Below are positions 19,053-28,839 of a stretch of 64,000 nucleotides of DNA, one piece after another (position 1 is the stretch's first letter; the number at the start of each line of letters is the position of its first letter). Under the pieces are notes generated by a model that worked only from the letters and a program-made list of their open reading frames with translations, did not search any database and was not told the origin of the DNA. The stretch is from NCBI GenBank assembly GCA_001725945.1, contig LRMT01000034.1, positions 62,001-126,000 of the forward strand, in the 5' to 3' direction. Source of the stretch: Cupriavidus sp. UYMMa02A (GTDB lineage: Bacteria > Pseudomonadota > Gammaproteobacteria > Burkholderiales > Burkholderiaceae). Position numbers and translations under genes: made by a program.

Positions 19053-20338
19053 TTAGTGCTTTGCGGGCAGCTTGTTGGCGAGAATGATCAGTGCGGCGAT
19101 GATTGGCAGCGCGGCCAGGATCAGCACACCGAGGTGAAGGTTGCCGGTGGCGGTCTTGGCCCATCCGATGATGGCCGGGCCCCAGAAGCCGCCCGATAGC
19201 CCGATCGTGTTGATCAGTGCGATGCCGCCTGCGGCGGCCGGGCCCTTGATGTATTCGGCAGGCATGGCCCAGAACACCGTGTAGGCCATCCACAGCGCGC
19301 AGGTACCGAGCGTGAGCAACACCAGCGATGCCGCAAGATTGCCGTCGACGAGGATGGACGCGGCGAGCAGCAATCCGCCGACGGTTGCGGGCACGGCGCT
19401 GTGGAAACGGCGCTCGCCGACCCGGTCCGAGCGGCGGCCCATGTAGTACATGCCGAAGGCCGCGGCGACATAGGGCAGGGCCGAGTACCAGCCGAGTTGC
19501 ACGGTGTCGTTCACGCCCTGGGCCTTGATGAAGGTAGGCAGCCAGAAGCTGATGGCATAGATCGCGGCGATGATGCAGAAGTACGCCAGGGCCAGCACAT
19601 AGACCCGGACATCGCGAGCCACGGCCAGGAAGGAATGATTGTGCGCCGCGCTGGATCCGATTTCGTTGGCGAGCTGGCGTTTTTCCTGCTCGGTCAGCCA
19701 GGCGGCGTCGGCGGGGCGGTTTGGCACGAAATACAGGGCGAGCACGCCGAGCACGATGCAGGGCAGGCCTTCGACCAGGAACATCCATTGCCAGCCGGCC
19801 AGTCCACCGGTGCCTGACAGCGCGGTGATCAGCATGCCGAGACCGGGCCGCCGACAATGCCGCCGAGCGGGCCGGCAAGGAACACGATCGCAATCGCGCG
19901 CGCCATACGCTGCGGCCCGTACCAGCAGGACAGGTAGTAGATCATGCCCGGGGCAAAGCCTGCCTCGAAGATGCCGAGCAGGAAACGCATGGCGTAGAAC
20001 ATCGGCACGTTGCGCACGAACAGCATGCAGGCCGAGGTGATGCCCCAGAGCACCAGGATGCGGCTGAAAGTCTTGCGTGCGCCGATGCGCGGTAGCATCA
20101 GGTTGCTCGGTATCTCGAACAGCACGTAGCCGATAAAGAAGATCCCCGCGCCCACGCCATATGCGGCATCGGAAAAACCGAGGTCGCCTTGCATCTGAAG
20201 CTTCGCAAAGCCGATATTGACGCGATCGAGATAGGCGAACAGGTAGCAGATCAGCAGGAACGGCAGAAGTCGCCAGTTGATCTTGTTGTAGAGGGTTGAG
20301 GCGCCGTCTACTGCGCTTTCGCTCGGGATTACCAGCAT
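19053..20338 (-). CDS. MFS transporter of the anion:cation symporter (ACS) family, one frame break
   Basis: About 428 residues and 12 membrane segments. Signatures are AYLDRVNIGFAKLQMQGDLG, GYVLFEIPSNLMLPRIGARK, RFLLGIFEAGFAPGMIYYLS, and in the second frame ALPYVAAAFGMYYMGRRSDR. Family members import organic anions such as phthalate, glucarate or tartrate. The ATG at 20338 has GGAGA upstream. The frame changes near 19848 by one missing base. It heads an operon with the creatininase-family and RidA genes and is divergent from a LysR gene. Confidence 0.85.
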
Positions 20339-20434
20339 GCCTGTCTCCAATGTCTTTTGTGTGGATACCGCGTGGATGAATCGAATAGTGGCAGCGGCAA
20401 GGGCAATCACCAACAGCAACCATGTCTACACTTC

Positions 20435-20451
20435 GTTGTCTTCCGGGCAAC
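20435..20451. promoter_or_regulatory. Candidate LysR-type binding box (GTTG-N9-CAAC)
   Basis: The stretch GTTGTCTTCCGGGCAAC has short inverted arms and a T-N11-A core, the usual LysR recognition pattern. It lies 48 bases upstream of the LysR start and within the shared promoter region of the MFS operon. Such short boxes occur by chance, so confidence is low. Confidence 0.35.
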
Positions 20452-20499
20452 GCATCGGGTATGGTGTGAGTCTGTCATCGGCCAAGTGGATGATTCGAC

Positions 20500-21422
20500 A
20501 TGCGTGAAATCAATCAGCAGCGGCTGCGCTACTTCCGCGAAGTGCTTGAGCAAGGCACCATTCGCGGGGCTGCGGAGAGTCTCAACACATCGCCATCGGT
20601 GATCACCCGGCAGATCCGGTTGCTCGAGGACGAACTTGGCACGACGCTGTTCGAGCGACAGGCGCGTGGCGTCAGGCCGACCGAGGCCGCCGCGCATCTG
20701 CTGGAGTTCTGGCGCGGCTACCGATCGCATCAGGAGAAGCTCGAGGACCAGCTCCATGCGCTGAAGGGCCTGCAGCAGGGGCAGGTCCAGCTGGTCCTGA
20801 GCGAGGGGTACGTGGATGGGCTGGTCAATGAAGTGCTGGCGCCGTTCTGTGCGCAGTACCCGCTGCTCGACATCGGCATGGAGATCCTCGGCGTGGATCA
20901 GGTGCTCGACGCCGTGGCCGAAAGTCGCGCGCACATCGGGCTTGCCTTCAATCCGCCGCCACATCCGCGCATCGAGTATCTGGCGAGCTCGTCGCAGCCG
21001 GTCGGCCTGCTGGTGCGGCCCGACCATCCCTTGGCATTGCGTGGCGGCGCGGCAAGCGTCAAAGACATCCTGTCCTGGCCGCTGGCCATGATGCCGGCGT
21101 CATTCGGCGTCGGGCACGCCGCCAAGATGCTCGAATTCGCGGAGAACATCAGGATCCGGGCGACGCTGGTCACCAATTCACTGACGGCGCTCAAGCAGTT
21201 TGTAGCCTACGAAAACTACATGACGCTGATCGGCGGCGAGTTCGCCGCGTATCGCGAAATCGCCGCCGGCACGCTCACGGTGGTGCCGATCGATCATCCG
21301 CTGTTCAGGGGCACCGAGGCGCGCTTGCTGGCCAAGGCCGGACGCCGTTACCGGCAGCGGCGCTCAAGTTGCTCGAACATATCCGGCGGGACATGCCGAT
21401 GTTTGCGCAGGGCAGTCAGTAG
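20500..21422 (+). CDS. LysR family transcriptional regulator, frame break near the 3' end
   Basis: About 307 residues. The N-terminal winged helix-turn-helix is clear ([40 protein letters not shown]) and is followed by the periplasmic-binding-protein-like effector domain. The frame changes near 21348 by one missing base; the true tail reads [20 protein letters not shown] and stops at 21422. It is transcribed divergently from the MFS/creatininase/RidA operon and probably regulates it in response to the imported substrate. Confidence 0.85.
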
Positions 21423-21579
21423 CCGGTTCTTTCTACTCCCGCTGGATAGTGCCTATTTGCCGCCCGTATCCGAATGGACGCGGCGATGCCATGGCCGCAT
21501 GTATTCCGGCCGGGCGACACCGTCTACATTGGCGCAGCGGACAGCCACGGCAACTGCGTCAGCATGCAGTCGTCCAGCC

Positions 21580-22299
21580 TCAACTGAACCGCACATTGCC
21601 AAGATCGATGGCGACCATGAGCCGCCCTCGGTTGGCAGACAAGTCTTCGTTGCGCATGTAGGCCCGACGTTGCGACGGAAGGACGATGCCATCCGCGGTA
21701 ATGTAGTCAGAGAGGTACTGGGCCGCGGCAAAGCCGCCTGCGATGTCGACATGATAGTCGTGCCGACGGACAAGCCCGTCTTCGCCAAAGTAGAAATCCT
21801 GCAGTTCGCAATGGCTTTCAATATTGGCGGGAAAACGTACGCGCAATCCCCGCCATGTCTCAGAGCCTTCGCGCCACGGCTCGATTTCGCTGACCTCAAA
21901 GCCAGGAAGGGTGATCAGGAATGGCGTGGTCAGATAGGTCCAAAGCGCGTAACCGTTGAAATAGGCGCGCTGCAATGGGTTCCATGCGGAGTCGATGACA
22001 TGACCATCGAAGCTGCGCCGAGGATCCTTGAGTTCCTTGACCATTTCTCCGCTGGTCGTCTCGATGGCGATACGTCCGGGCTCAAACGCGGTACGCCAGT
22101 TGGGTTCGCCAAATGGCGTCACCGACGCACGCTGTTCATGCAGCGCTACCGTCATGGTACGCGGCGCCGAATCCTGCACCAGGCCCTTCATCGCCCAAAG
22201 TCCGCCGCCGGTCACGATGGTTGCGGTTACCTGACTGAAGCGCTTCCAGCGTTCAATGCCGCCGTGCGCCTCAAGTATTTCATCTGCCAAGTTGCTCAT
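21580..22299 (-). CDS. Conserved hypothetical protein, 239 residues
   Basis: An intact frame without a signal peptide or membrane segment ([20 protein letters not shown] start). The sequence is beta-rich with repeated aromatic blocks ([40 protein letters not shown]) that resemble the lipoprotein-carrier-like fold of LolA-type proteins. This is only an impression. The ATG is preceded by an AGGAG-like site. It is separated from the neighbouring hydrolase gene by 268 bases with an inverted repeat. No function is assigned. Confidence 0.6.
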   Translation of the reverse strand: MSNLADEILEAHGGIERWKRFSQVTATIVTGGGLWAMKGLVQDSAPRTMTVALHEQRASVTPFGEPNWRTAFEPGRIAIETTSGEMVKELKDPRRSFDGHVIDSAWNPLQRAYFNGYALWTYLTTPFLITLPGFEVSEIEPWREGSETWRGLRVRFPANIESHCELQDFYFGEDGLVRRHDYHVDIAGGFAAAQYLSDYITADGIVLPSQRRAYMRNEDLSANRGRLMVAIDLGNVRFS

Positions 22300-22455
22300 T
22301 ATTCAATCTCCAGGAGACACAAGCTGAGACAAGAACGTCGCGCCACTTCGCTTGGACATGGAAGCACGGATTGCGCCGTCGAGAAGTACGGATGACGGCG
22401 CGACTGTACGCCCATGCCCTACGTCCCATCAGTCCCGCACCGCGGCTCCATGTGC

Positions 22456-22483
22456 CGGCATACCCGCAGATGCGAGTATGCCG
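22456..22483. promoter_or_regulatory. 8-bp inverted repeat, possible operator
   Basis: CGGCATAC at 22456-22463 and GTATGCCG at 22476-22483 are perfect inverted arms with a 12-base spacer, about 160 bases upstream of the hypothetical gene that starts at 22299. It may be an operator or a weak hairpin; no regulator can be assigned. Confidence 0.3.
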
Positions 22484-22512
22484 TTATTCGACCGCCAGAT
22501 GCATCACCGGAT

Positions 22513-22533
22513 GCCGGCGATATCCCGGCATTC
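22513..22533 (-). terminator. Hairpin after the alpha/beta hydrolase gene
   Basis: ATGCCGG and CCGGCAT form a perfect 7-bp stem with a 7-base loop, 35 bases beyond the stop of the minus-strand hydrolase at 22568. It lacks a U-run, so termination is only possible, not certain. Confidence 0.35.
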
Positions 22534-22567
22534 ACCTGTCGAGCATCCGTGGCTGCGTCGCCTCCGC

Positions 22568-23355
22568 CTACTGCGGCTGATAGGCTGCGGCGGCGGCAAT
22601 TGCATCCGCAACCTGCTTTGGCTGCGACAACTGCGGGACGTGGCTCGTCGGCAGTTTCACGATGTGCGCGGAGATTTTTTGGGCCATCGCGCTTTGCAGC
22701 GCAGGCTGAATCATGTGGTCCCGCTCACTGAGGACGTACCAGGATGGCTTGGTGCGCCATGCGGCAACCGCGGTCCTTTCCTCGAAGCTCTTGCCACTGA
22801 TAGGCCCCTGGGTCGCAGTCATGAGCTTCGTCTGCGCCGCCGGCAAGTCTTGGGCGAAGTGCTTGGCCATTCCTTCCGCCTTCAGCGTCAGGAAGCCCTG
22901 GTCGTCGGCAATGATAAAGTCGGAGCCCTTGGGTTTCGGGTAATCCTTGCCGAGGTCCGCCACGGACTGGCCCTCCGAAGGCGCGAACGCCGAGACATAG
23001 ACGAGGGCCTTGACGCGCTCATGCTGGCCGATTTCCGAGATGACGACGCCACCCCAGGAATGTCCGACCAGCACGACCGGTCCGGTCTGCATGTCGAGCG
23101 CGCGGCGTGTTGCAGCTACGTCGTCGGCCAGCGAAGACAATGGGTTCTGAACCGACACTACGTTGAGGCCTTGGCCTGGAGCAAGGGAATGACCTTGTTC
23201 CAGGATGAACCGTCGGCAAATGCGCCGTGCACAAGCACCACCGTAGCCTTGCCGGCGTTGGCATCCGGTTCGGCTTCAGCGGCGCCAGCACCGGAGGCGA
23301 GAAGGGCGATGGCGACAAACGCCGCAGTCTTGGAGATGGATCTCAACGAAATCAT
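22568..23355 (-). CDS. Exported alpha/beta hydrolase, one frame break
   Basis: About 262 residues with a signal peptide (MISLRSISKTAAFVAIALLA then SGAGAAEAE). The fold motifs are VVLVHGAFADGSSWNKVIPL, the nucleophile elbow LVGHSWGGVVI and the late His in LPTSHVPQLSQP. It belongs to the broad esterase or haloperoxidase-like group of alpha/beta hydrolases. The frame changes near 23165, where a missing G breaks QAKGLNVVSVQNP. The chosen start at 23355 gives the signal peptide; a longer frame from 23427 does not. Confidence 0.75.
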
Positions 23356-23467
23356 GCAGTTTCCAGTAAGCAACTGAGACAAGATGGATAGCCCGGCCCG
23401 GCGGCTTGCCGGTGGCCGGGCAGACACGGAGGCCGGCTACGCGTGGATGCGCCCGCCGGCAATGCCA

Positions 23468-24271
23468 TCAGCGCGTGATGCCGTACCGCGCGCCAGGCTC
23501 GCTGCGCGAAAGATTTGGACCGAGCGCGGCGCGTGCGGTCTCGAATGCCTGCCAATCGGCAACATCGGGCAAGGACGGCACGGTAAACACTTCGCCCTGG
23601 TCCAGTCCGGCCAGCGCGGCATCGACGAGGTCGTCGCCGCTCATGACCATGGATTGCGGCAGGTTCTCGACCGGGTGGCCGGCCGTGTCCCAGAATTCGG
23701 TGCGGGTTGCGCCGGGCAGGACCGCCTGGATGCGCACGCCCTTGCCGGCGAGCTCATGCTGCAACGACTGGGTAAAGGCCAGCACGAATGCCTTGGAGCC
23801 GCCGTAGACGCCGTTCAGGACCTCGGGCGCGACCGCCACGATCGAGGCGATATTGATGATCGTCCCACGGCCCCGTGCGACGAACGCCGGCGCGGCAGCA
23901 TAGGTCAGGCGGGTCAGCGCGGTGACGTTGAGTTCGATCATTGCCTGCATCTTGTCGACGTCCGATCCCAGCAGCGGTGCCGCGCCGCCGACACCGGCAT
24001 TGTTGACCAGCGTCGTGATGCTCGCGTCGGTGCGCAGGATTTCCTCGATACGTCGTACGTCGGCCGGCTGGCCAAGGTCCGCGGTCACGATCTCGACCGA
24101 TCGGCCGGTGTCGTCGGTAATCCGGCGCGCGAGTTGTTCCAGCCGCGCGCGGTTGCGGGCCACCAGAATCAGGTCGTGGCCGCGTTGCGCCAGGCGCTGC
24201 GCGTAAATGGCGCCGATGCCCGACGAAGCGCCGGTGATCAGTGCGGTGCCCGAATGATTGTGCGTTGTCAT
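23468..24271 (-). CDS. Short-chain dehydrogenase/reductase
   Basis: 267 residues, intact. The nucleotide-binding motif TALITGASSGIGAIYAQRLA, NNAG (LVNNAGVGGAAP), the catalytic Ser region IINIASIVAVAP and YGGSK (Tyr-x-x-x-Lys) are all present: a classical SDR using NAD(P)H. It is divergent from an AraC-type regulator gene. The substrate is unknown; a carbonyl compound sensed by that regulator is a reasonable guess. Confidence 0.85.
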   Translation of the reverse strand: MTTHNHSGTALITGASSGIGAIYAQRLAQRGHDLILVARNRARLEQLARRITDDTGRSVEIVTADLGQPADVRRIEEILRTDASITTLVNNAGVGGAAPLLGSDVDKMQAMIELNVTALTRLTYAAAPAFVARGRGTIINIASIVAVAPEVLNGVYGGSKAFVLAFTQSLQHELAGKGVRIQAVLPGATRTEFWDTAGHPVENLPQSMVMSGDDLVDAALAGLDQGEVFTVPSLPDVADWQAFETARAALGPNLSRSEPGARYGITR

Positions 24272-24442
24272 GTCAGATCTCCAGATTCAGTAGGGGTAGG
24301 GTTGGTGGCGGTCGGCGCTGGTACCGCCGGCTGCGTGAAACCAAGATTAGGCGCATAATGGCCATGGCACCAATGTCGTAGATGCCACCTTTTCTGCCGC
24401 TCACCCGCCCGCACTGCGTGGAACCTACCGAGGAGATCGAAG

Positions 24443-25392
24443 ATGCATCACGTGGCCCTTGCCCTCTACCCCGGCTTCCAGGTTTTGAACTTGGCGGTCG
24501 CCACGGTGCTGGAGTTTGCCAACCGGTCGCTGGGAGAACCGCTGTACAAGGTTCATCTGCTGTCCGAGCATGGCGGCCCCGTGCTGAGTTCCGCCGGTTT
24601 TCCCGTCGGCACCGAGCCATTCGGCAGGCGTCGCTTCGATACCGTGCTGGTGGTGGGAGACAACGACGTGCAGCCTGCTTCACCGGCCCTGGTGAGGTTC
24701 CTGAAGCGTGCGGCGCGCAGCTCGCGTCGCATCGGCGCGACCTGTACTGGAGCCTTCAATCTGGCGGAGGCCGGGGTGCTGGACGGCCGCCGAGCCACGA
24801 CGCATTGGTACTACGCTGAACAATTGCGGCGACGCTTCCCTAAGGTCGGCGTTGAAGAGGACCGCATCTTCATCATCGACGGCCCCGTCTGGACCTCGGC
24901 CGGCATGTCGGCCTGCATCGACCTGGCGCTCGCGCTGGTGGAGAAGGACGCAGGCAGTGAGGTGGCGCGAGAGGTTGCAAAGTCGCTTGTCGTGTACCAC
25001 CGCCGCGCCGGCGGACAGGCCCAATTCTCGGCGCTGCTGGACCTCGAACCCCGGTCTGATCGCATTCGCGCCGCACTGGATTTCGCGCGGCAGAACCTGC
25101 AACGGGAACTTTCGGTGGAACAGCTGGCGGATGCCGCGCATCTCAGCCCGCGACAGTTCGCGCGTGCCTTTCGCGACGAGACGGGGCAGACTCCCGCCAA
25201 GGCGGTGGAGCACCTGCGCGTGGAGGCGGCCAGGCTGATGATGGAAGGCGGTCGCATGCCATCGACGTGGTGGCGCGGGATACTGGCTTCGGTGACCGCG
25301 AACGGATGCGTCGTGCGTTCCTGAGAGCGTTCGGTCAACCGCCGCAGGCGATCCGGCGCATGGCGCGCGGCGATGCATGGCAGACGGCCTAG
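24443..25392 (+). CDS. GlxA-type AraC family regulator (DJ-1/PfpI-like domain plus HTH), frame break near the 3' end
   Basis: About 316 residues. The N-terminal DJ-1/PfpI-like domain is visible (LALYPGFQVLNLAVATVLEF, IGATCTGAFNLAEAGVLDGR, TSAGMSACIDLALALVEKD). A C-terminal AraC HTH follows (LSVEQLADAAHLSPRQFARA). The frame changes near 25255, where CGCATGCC should read CGCCATGCC. The second helix-turn-helix then continues as AIDVVARDTGFGDRERMRRA and ends at 25392. It is divergent from the SDR gene and probably controls it. Confidence 0.85.
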
Positions 25393-25415
25393 CCGGCGCA
25401 GGTGATGCCCGCGGA

Positions 25416-25440
25416 CTGGCCTGCGTCAAGCGCAGGCCAG
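25416..25440. terminator. Bidirectional hairpin between convergent genes
   Basis: CTGGCCTGCG and CGCAGGCCAG form a perfect 10-bp stem with loop TCAAG. It sits between the convergent AraC-type gene (stop 25392) and the ohr-like gene (stop 25460). Its position suits a shared terminator, although there is no U-tract on either strand. Confidence 0.55.
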
Positions 25441-25459
25441 GTGCCGGACGGGCACTTGG

Positions 25460-25876
25460 TCAGACCAGGTTGATTTCGACGTCGATATTCCCGCGGGTGG
25501 CTTTGGAGTACGGGCAGGTCTGATGGGCGGTGTCCACCAGGGCGCGTGCGGCTTCGGAATCCACGCCAGGCAGGCTCACGTTCAAGCGGGCCCGCAGGAA
25601 GTAGGCGCCATCGTGGTTGGCGAGGTCGACTTCGGTGTCGACCGCCAGGTCAGGTGGCAGGGCAATGCTCATGGCGCGGGCCGCAAGGCCGATCGCGCCA
25701 ATGAAGCACGCGGACCAGCCAGCGGCAAACAATTGCTCCGGGTTCGTGCCGGTGCCGGCACTGCCGGGCGATGACAGCTTCACTTCCAGCCGGCCGTCGT
25801 CGCTGCGGGCGGCGCCGTCGCGTCCGCCAGTGGTATGGGTCTTGCCGGTGTAAAGGGTTTTGCCGGGTTGGGTCAT
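25460..25876 (-). CDS. ohr: Organic hydroperoxide resistance protein (Ohr/OsmC family)
   Basis: 138 residues, normal for Ohr. The two redox Cys are present in WSACFIGAIGLAAR and TAHQTCPYSKATRGN. The N-terminal KTLYTGKTHTTGGRDG matches Ohr. It is a thiol peroxidase that reduces organic hydroperoxides. The start at 25876 (MTQPGKTLYT) is preferred to a longer frame from 26032. No OhrR-type gene is adjacent; the nearest MarR gene (26589) has its own neighbour and operators. Confidence 0.88.
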   Translation of the reverse strand: MTQPGKTLYTGKTHTTGGRDGAARSDDGRLEVKLSSPGSAGTGTNPEQLFAAGWSACFIGAIGLAARAMSIALPPDLAVDTEVDLANHDGAYFLRARLNVSLPGVDSEAARALVDTAHQTCPYSKATRGNIDVEINLV

Positions 25877-26588
25877 GGTTGGCTCCGTTTGGATCTTGAG
25901 AGGGAAATCCCGCTTGCCGGCTTGCGAGCGGGGCACCCCTGCATTGAAGTCGATCGACGTATCCGGGCTGTAGCGACGCGAAGGCAGTGTTGCAATCGCC
26001 TGTATCCGGCAGGTCTGCCGATACAGCGGCATACAAAGCAGTCGGGGGCCGACCAGTTTCGCCAGTTACGCCAAGTACCAATTCCCGTTCCTCACCATGC
26101 CATTATTCCCGGCTCAGTTGCCCATGGAGCGAGTCACGTGATCCCCCGCGGACTTGTTCGGCGACGTGCTGGGGGAGAAGGCCGGACACGCGCGAACGAT
26201 CTCGTCGCACTTCCGGCAGCCTGGTGAATGCCATCGTGATCCTCGTGGTGATTTCGCAGATCCGACCAGCATGAGGGTCGCGGGAAGTATCGCAATTGTC
26301 GAACGACTCTGCCCCGCGCACAAAGGCGGGTCATTGAACTGCCAGGGTCGGAGAATTGTGATATGGGCGATGTCGAGGTGGTTGGCCGTGAGTCCGGCTC
26401 GCCCCCGTTCGCTGACCGTGGCAACTACGCGCGCGGCGCGGTCTCCACAGCAGATGCAGCCGGCAAGGACAGCCTCCGATTGCGCAGTTGGTTTGGCAAT
26501 GCGGGTTGCGCAATGGACGCGTTCGATATGCTCGGAAAGCAGGAATCGCTTCGATCAGAAGCAAGAGATGGGCACGAACGCTCCCGAA
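25877..26588. other. 712-base region without a supported gene
   Basis: Between the ohr start and the marR stop. Several short frames exist on both strands, but none has a family signature, a good ribosome site or sustained codon bias. The Arg/Pro/Ser-rich translations are typical of non-coding GC-rich DNA. It must hold the ohr promoter. It may be degraded coding sequence, but I cannot show that. Confidence 0.5.
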
Positions 26589-27062
26589 TCAGGCCGCGCC
26601 AGCTTCAGCCCAAGGCTCGAACCCTGTGGTAAGGACCGCGCGCATCGCCTCGCGCAGATTGGCTGCCTTGCTTTCCCCACCATATGCGGCCTCGAATTCG
26701 GTCTGAACTTCTAGCCACAGGGGAAATGCCTTGCGATAGCGAGTCATGCCCGCCTTTGTAACCGATGCGTTCTTGACACGTCGATCGACACCGGCCGCCA
26801 TGTTCACCAAGCCGTCGCGTTCCAGTGGCTTGAGGTTCGTTGCCAGCGTGGTGCGATCCATCGCCATCTCGCCCGCCAGTTCGCCGATCGTGAGTGGACC
26901 GTGATTCGCGAGCTTGTGAAGGATGGAAAACTGCGTCGCACGCAGATTCACCGGCTGCAGTGCCTTGTCATATACCGCGGTGAGGTAGCGGGCGGCCTGA
27001 CGTGCTGCCAGACAGTTGCACCGGCCATCCAATTCATCCACTGCCTTGCTGGAGACTGTCAT
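26589..27062 (-). CDS. MarR family transcriptional regulator
   Basis: 157 residues, intact. The winged helix-turn-helix is clear (LRATQFSILHKLANHGPLTI, GELAGEMAMDRTTLATNLKP, LERDGLVNMAAGVDRRVK). The ATG at 27062 is chosen; an extension to 27296 reads like non-coding sequence. It is divergent from a Bug receptor gene across 393 bases that carry a 22-bp palindrome (27297-27318). Related sites lie near 48.6 and 49.55 kb, so it may control a scattered regulon. Confidence 0.82.
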   Translation of the reverse strand: MTVSSKAVDELDGRCNCLAARQAARYLTAVYDKALQPVNLRATQFSILHKLANHGPLTIGELAGEMAMDRTTLATNLKPLERDGLVNMAAGVDRRVKNASVTKAGMTRYRKAFPLWLEVQTEFEAAYGGESKAANLREAMRAVLTTGFEPWAEAGAA

Positions 27063-27296
27063 GGGCCTATTGCATAACACATTGCAAATTTCGTCGCCCC
27101 CATCATAGGAGAGTATGCGCGTATATGCAAGATGCGGTCTACCCGGCAAAGGAGCGATGCCATTCACCCGAACTTTTTCCGCACTCCCTCTGCGGCCAGT
27201 GGCCGGAGTTTTCGCCCAGCGCGAACGCGGCGCCCGGACACGGACATGATAAGTCCCGTCTTGAAGAAGAGCTTGTAGGAGGTGTCGTCCTGCCAT

Positions 27297-27318
27297 ATTA
27301 TGAGTAGATGCTCATAAT
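27297..27318. promoter_or_regulatory. ATTATGAG-N6-CTCATAAT palindrome, candidate MarR operator
   Basis: Perfect 8-bp arms with spacer TAGATG, between marR and the divergent Bug gene. The left half with its flank (TGCCATATTATGAGTA) recurs exactly at 49547-49562, upstream of an alpha/beta hydrolase. A looser version lies at 48621-48646. Size and symmetry fit a MarR dimer site. The rest of 27063-27455 has no gene that I can support. Confidence 0.6.
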
Positions 27319-27455
27319 CAGATCGTCGTGCGCACCGTCTGGCCAGAGACAGATGGCTTGGGATGAACGCTTTATCGCGCAGCAGCCTGAAAAAAACGCC
27401 GCAGTGGTGAAGGCTTGCGACAACCACAAAAATCTATATAAAACAGGAGACAACC

Positions 27456-28457
27456 ATGCATGCTCGATTCAAGGGGAGGCTCGCCTGCCTCTGCACTGTG
27501 CAAGCCATTACTGTGCTGGGGACCGTGGCGGGCATCGCCCACGCCGAAAGTTTCCCTTCGCGTCCGATCTCGATCAAGGTGGCATACTCCGCCGGCGGTG
27601 GGGCGGATGTCGCGACGCGACAACTGGCGGCGCCGCTGCAGAATGCCATTGGCCAGGCAGTTGTGGTGGAGAACCTGCCTGGCGCCGGTGGTTCGGTCGC
27701 GACAATGGCCTACTTCAAGGGCCCGGCAGACGGCTATACGCTGCTGGCGCTTACCGGCAACGATGCCATTCTCAATCCGCTTGCACTCTCGTCGGCCAGG
27801 TATCGTCCGGAGGACCTTCGGCTAGTTCATCCGCTGATCTTCTCCGACTTTGTCCTCGTCACCGCGATGGAGCGCCCACCCAAGGGCATCGACGAACTTG
27901 TCGCAATGACGAAGCGCCCCGGAGCGAGGGAGTTTTCGTTCGGAAACTGGGGAATGGGAACCACCCCGCACCTTGCCGCGGCCGACCTGCGGACCCAGAC
28001 AGGTATGACTTCGCTCGACGTCCCTTATAAGGGGGCTGCACCCATTGTCCAGGATCTGCTGGGGCGCCAACTCGATTTTGCCTTCCTGCCGCTGGCTGGC
28101 AGCACGCTCGACATGATTCGTAGCGGCAAGCTCAAGGCGGTGGCGATGGCCACGCGAGAGCGCAATGCAAGCCTGCCGGATGTGCCGGCGGCCGGCGAAA
28201 GCAAACTGCTTAAGAACTTCGATTACAAGGTCTGGCCCGGGATCTTCGTGCGCAAGGAGACGCCAGAGCCGGTCGTGGCGATGTTGCATCATCAGATATC
28301 CGCCATCGTCAACGGGGCGGCGTACCAGAAGTGGTCGCGCGATACCGGCAATCAGCCCATGGTGCCGATGACGCTCGCTTCAGCGTCAGCCTTCTACCAG
28401 GCGGAGCGGCAGCGTAATGCGCGCGTCCTTGCGTCGATCAAGCTGATGCCCCAATAA
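27456..28457 (+). CDS. Bug-family (TctC-like) periplasmic solute receptor
   Basis: 333 residues with a signal peptide (VQAITVLGTVAGIAHAES). Bug motifs are present: IKVAYSAGGGADVATRQLAA, VVVENLPGAGGSVATMAYFK, DGYTLLALTGND and LDVPYKGAAPIVQDLLGRQ. Such receptors bind carboxylates for tripartite tricarboxylate transporters, but no TctA or TctB gene is nearby. It is divergent from marR and followed after 13 bases by a small membrane-protein gene. Intact. Confidence 0.88.
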   Translation: MHARFKGRLACLCTVQAITVLGTVAGIAHAESFPSRPISIKVAYSAGGGADVATRQLAAPLQNAIGQAVVVENLPGAGGSVATMAYFKGPADGYTLLALTGNDAILNPLALSSARYRPEDLRLVHPLIFSDFVLVTAMERPPKGIDELVAMTKRPGAREFSFGNWGMGTTPHLAAADLRTQTGMTSLDVPYKGAAPIVQDLLGRQLDFAFLPLAGSTLDMIRSGKLKAVAMATRERNASLPDVPAAGESKLLKNFDYKVWPGIFVRKETPEPVVAMLHHQISAIVNGAAYQKWSRDTGNQPMVPMTLASASAFYQAERQRNARVLASIKLMPQ

Positions 28458-28470
28458 GAGGGAGGAAGCC

Positions 28471-28650
28471 ATGACGTACCTTGACGAGCGCGTCTCTCCC
28501 GAACAAGACCTCGTACCCATACCCTTCGACCATAGCGCGCTATGGATCGAAAGAAGCCAATTGCCGGACTATCGCGGAGGCTTGCGCCTGGGTTTGCTCG
28601 TGGCAGTGACCAGCGCGTTGCCTGTACTGGGGTGGCTGCTGTTGTCGTGA
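28471..28650 (+). CDS. Small single-pass membrane protein, 59 residues
   Basis: It starts 13 bases after the Bug stop with a strong GAGGGAGGA site. It has a hydrophilic N-terminus with LVPIPFDHSALWIERSQL, then PDYRGGLRLGLLVAVTSALP as the start of one membrane helix. It is clearly related to the small protein at 44359-44548, which follows an MFS gene: both share VP-x(3-4)-DHS-x2-WI-x3-QL-x2-YR-x-GLR-x-GLL. I know no named family. Its position after transporter genes suggests an accessory or local membrane role. Confidence 0.7.
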   Translation: MTYLDERVSPEQDLVPIPFDHSALWIERSQLPDYRGGLRLGLLVAVTSALPVLGWLLLS

Positions 28651-28692
28651 CGGTATTCGCGGTCATCCTAGGGAATACCCGTCCCTCAATAA

Positions 28693-28716
28693 AAAATAGA
28701 TTTTCGGATGTATAAT
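28693..28716 (+). promoter_or_regulatory. Promoter/operator region of the dehydratase operon
   Basis: AAAATAGATTTT (28693-28704) is followed by a consensus -10 box TATAAT (28711-28716), 124 bases before the IlvD-type gene. The same 13-mer AAAAATAGATTTT (with one more A) lies upstream of the enoyl-CoA hydratase gene at 39825. An 11-base inverted copy lies at 30788-30798. The repetition suggests control by the GntR protein at 39026-39694. AT-richness alone could explain part of it. Confidence 0.45.
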
Positions 28717-28839
28717 CGATCATCAAGACGTTGCGCGCTGGCTTTATTTCCGAGGGTGAAGCTGTCCTGATGCTTCCCTTTCAACAACGTGGCACACGCG
28801 CTTCACTTCGGTCATCAAGAGTCAATTCGGAGAATTCAG

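Noticed and set aside
24365..24387. TGGCA-N13-TGCCA between the SDR and AraC-type genes as an operator
   Set aside because: Only 5-bp arms with a long spacer in GC-rich DNA; chance occurrence is too likely and AraC sites are usually direct repeats.
26033..26588. Possible remnant of a transporter gene in the ohr-marR gap
   Set aside because: A few hydrophobic stretches in several frames, but no conserved motif that I could defend.
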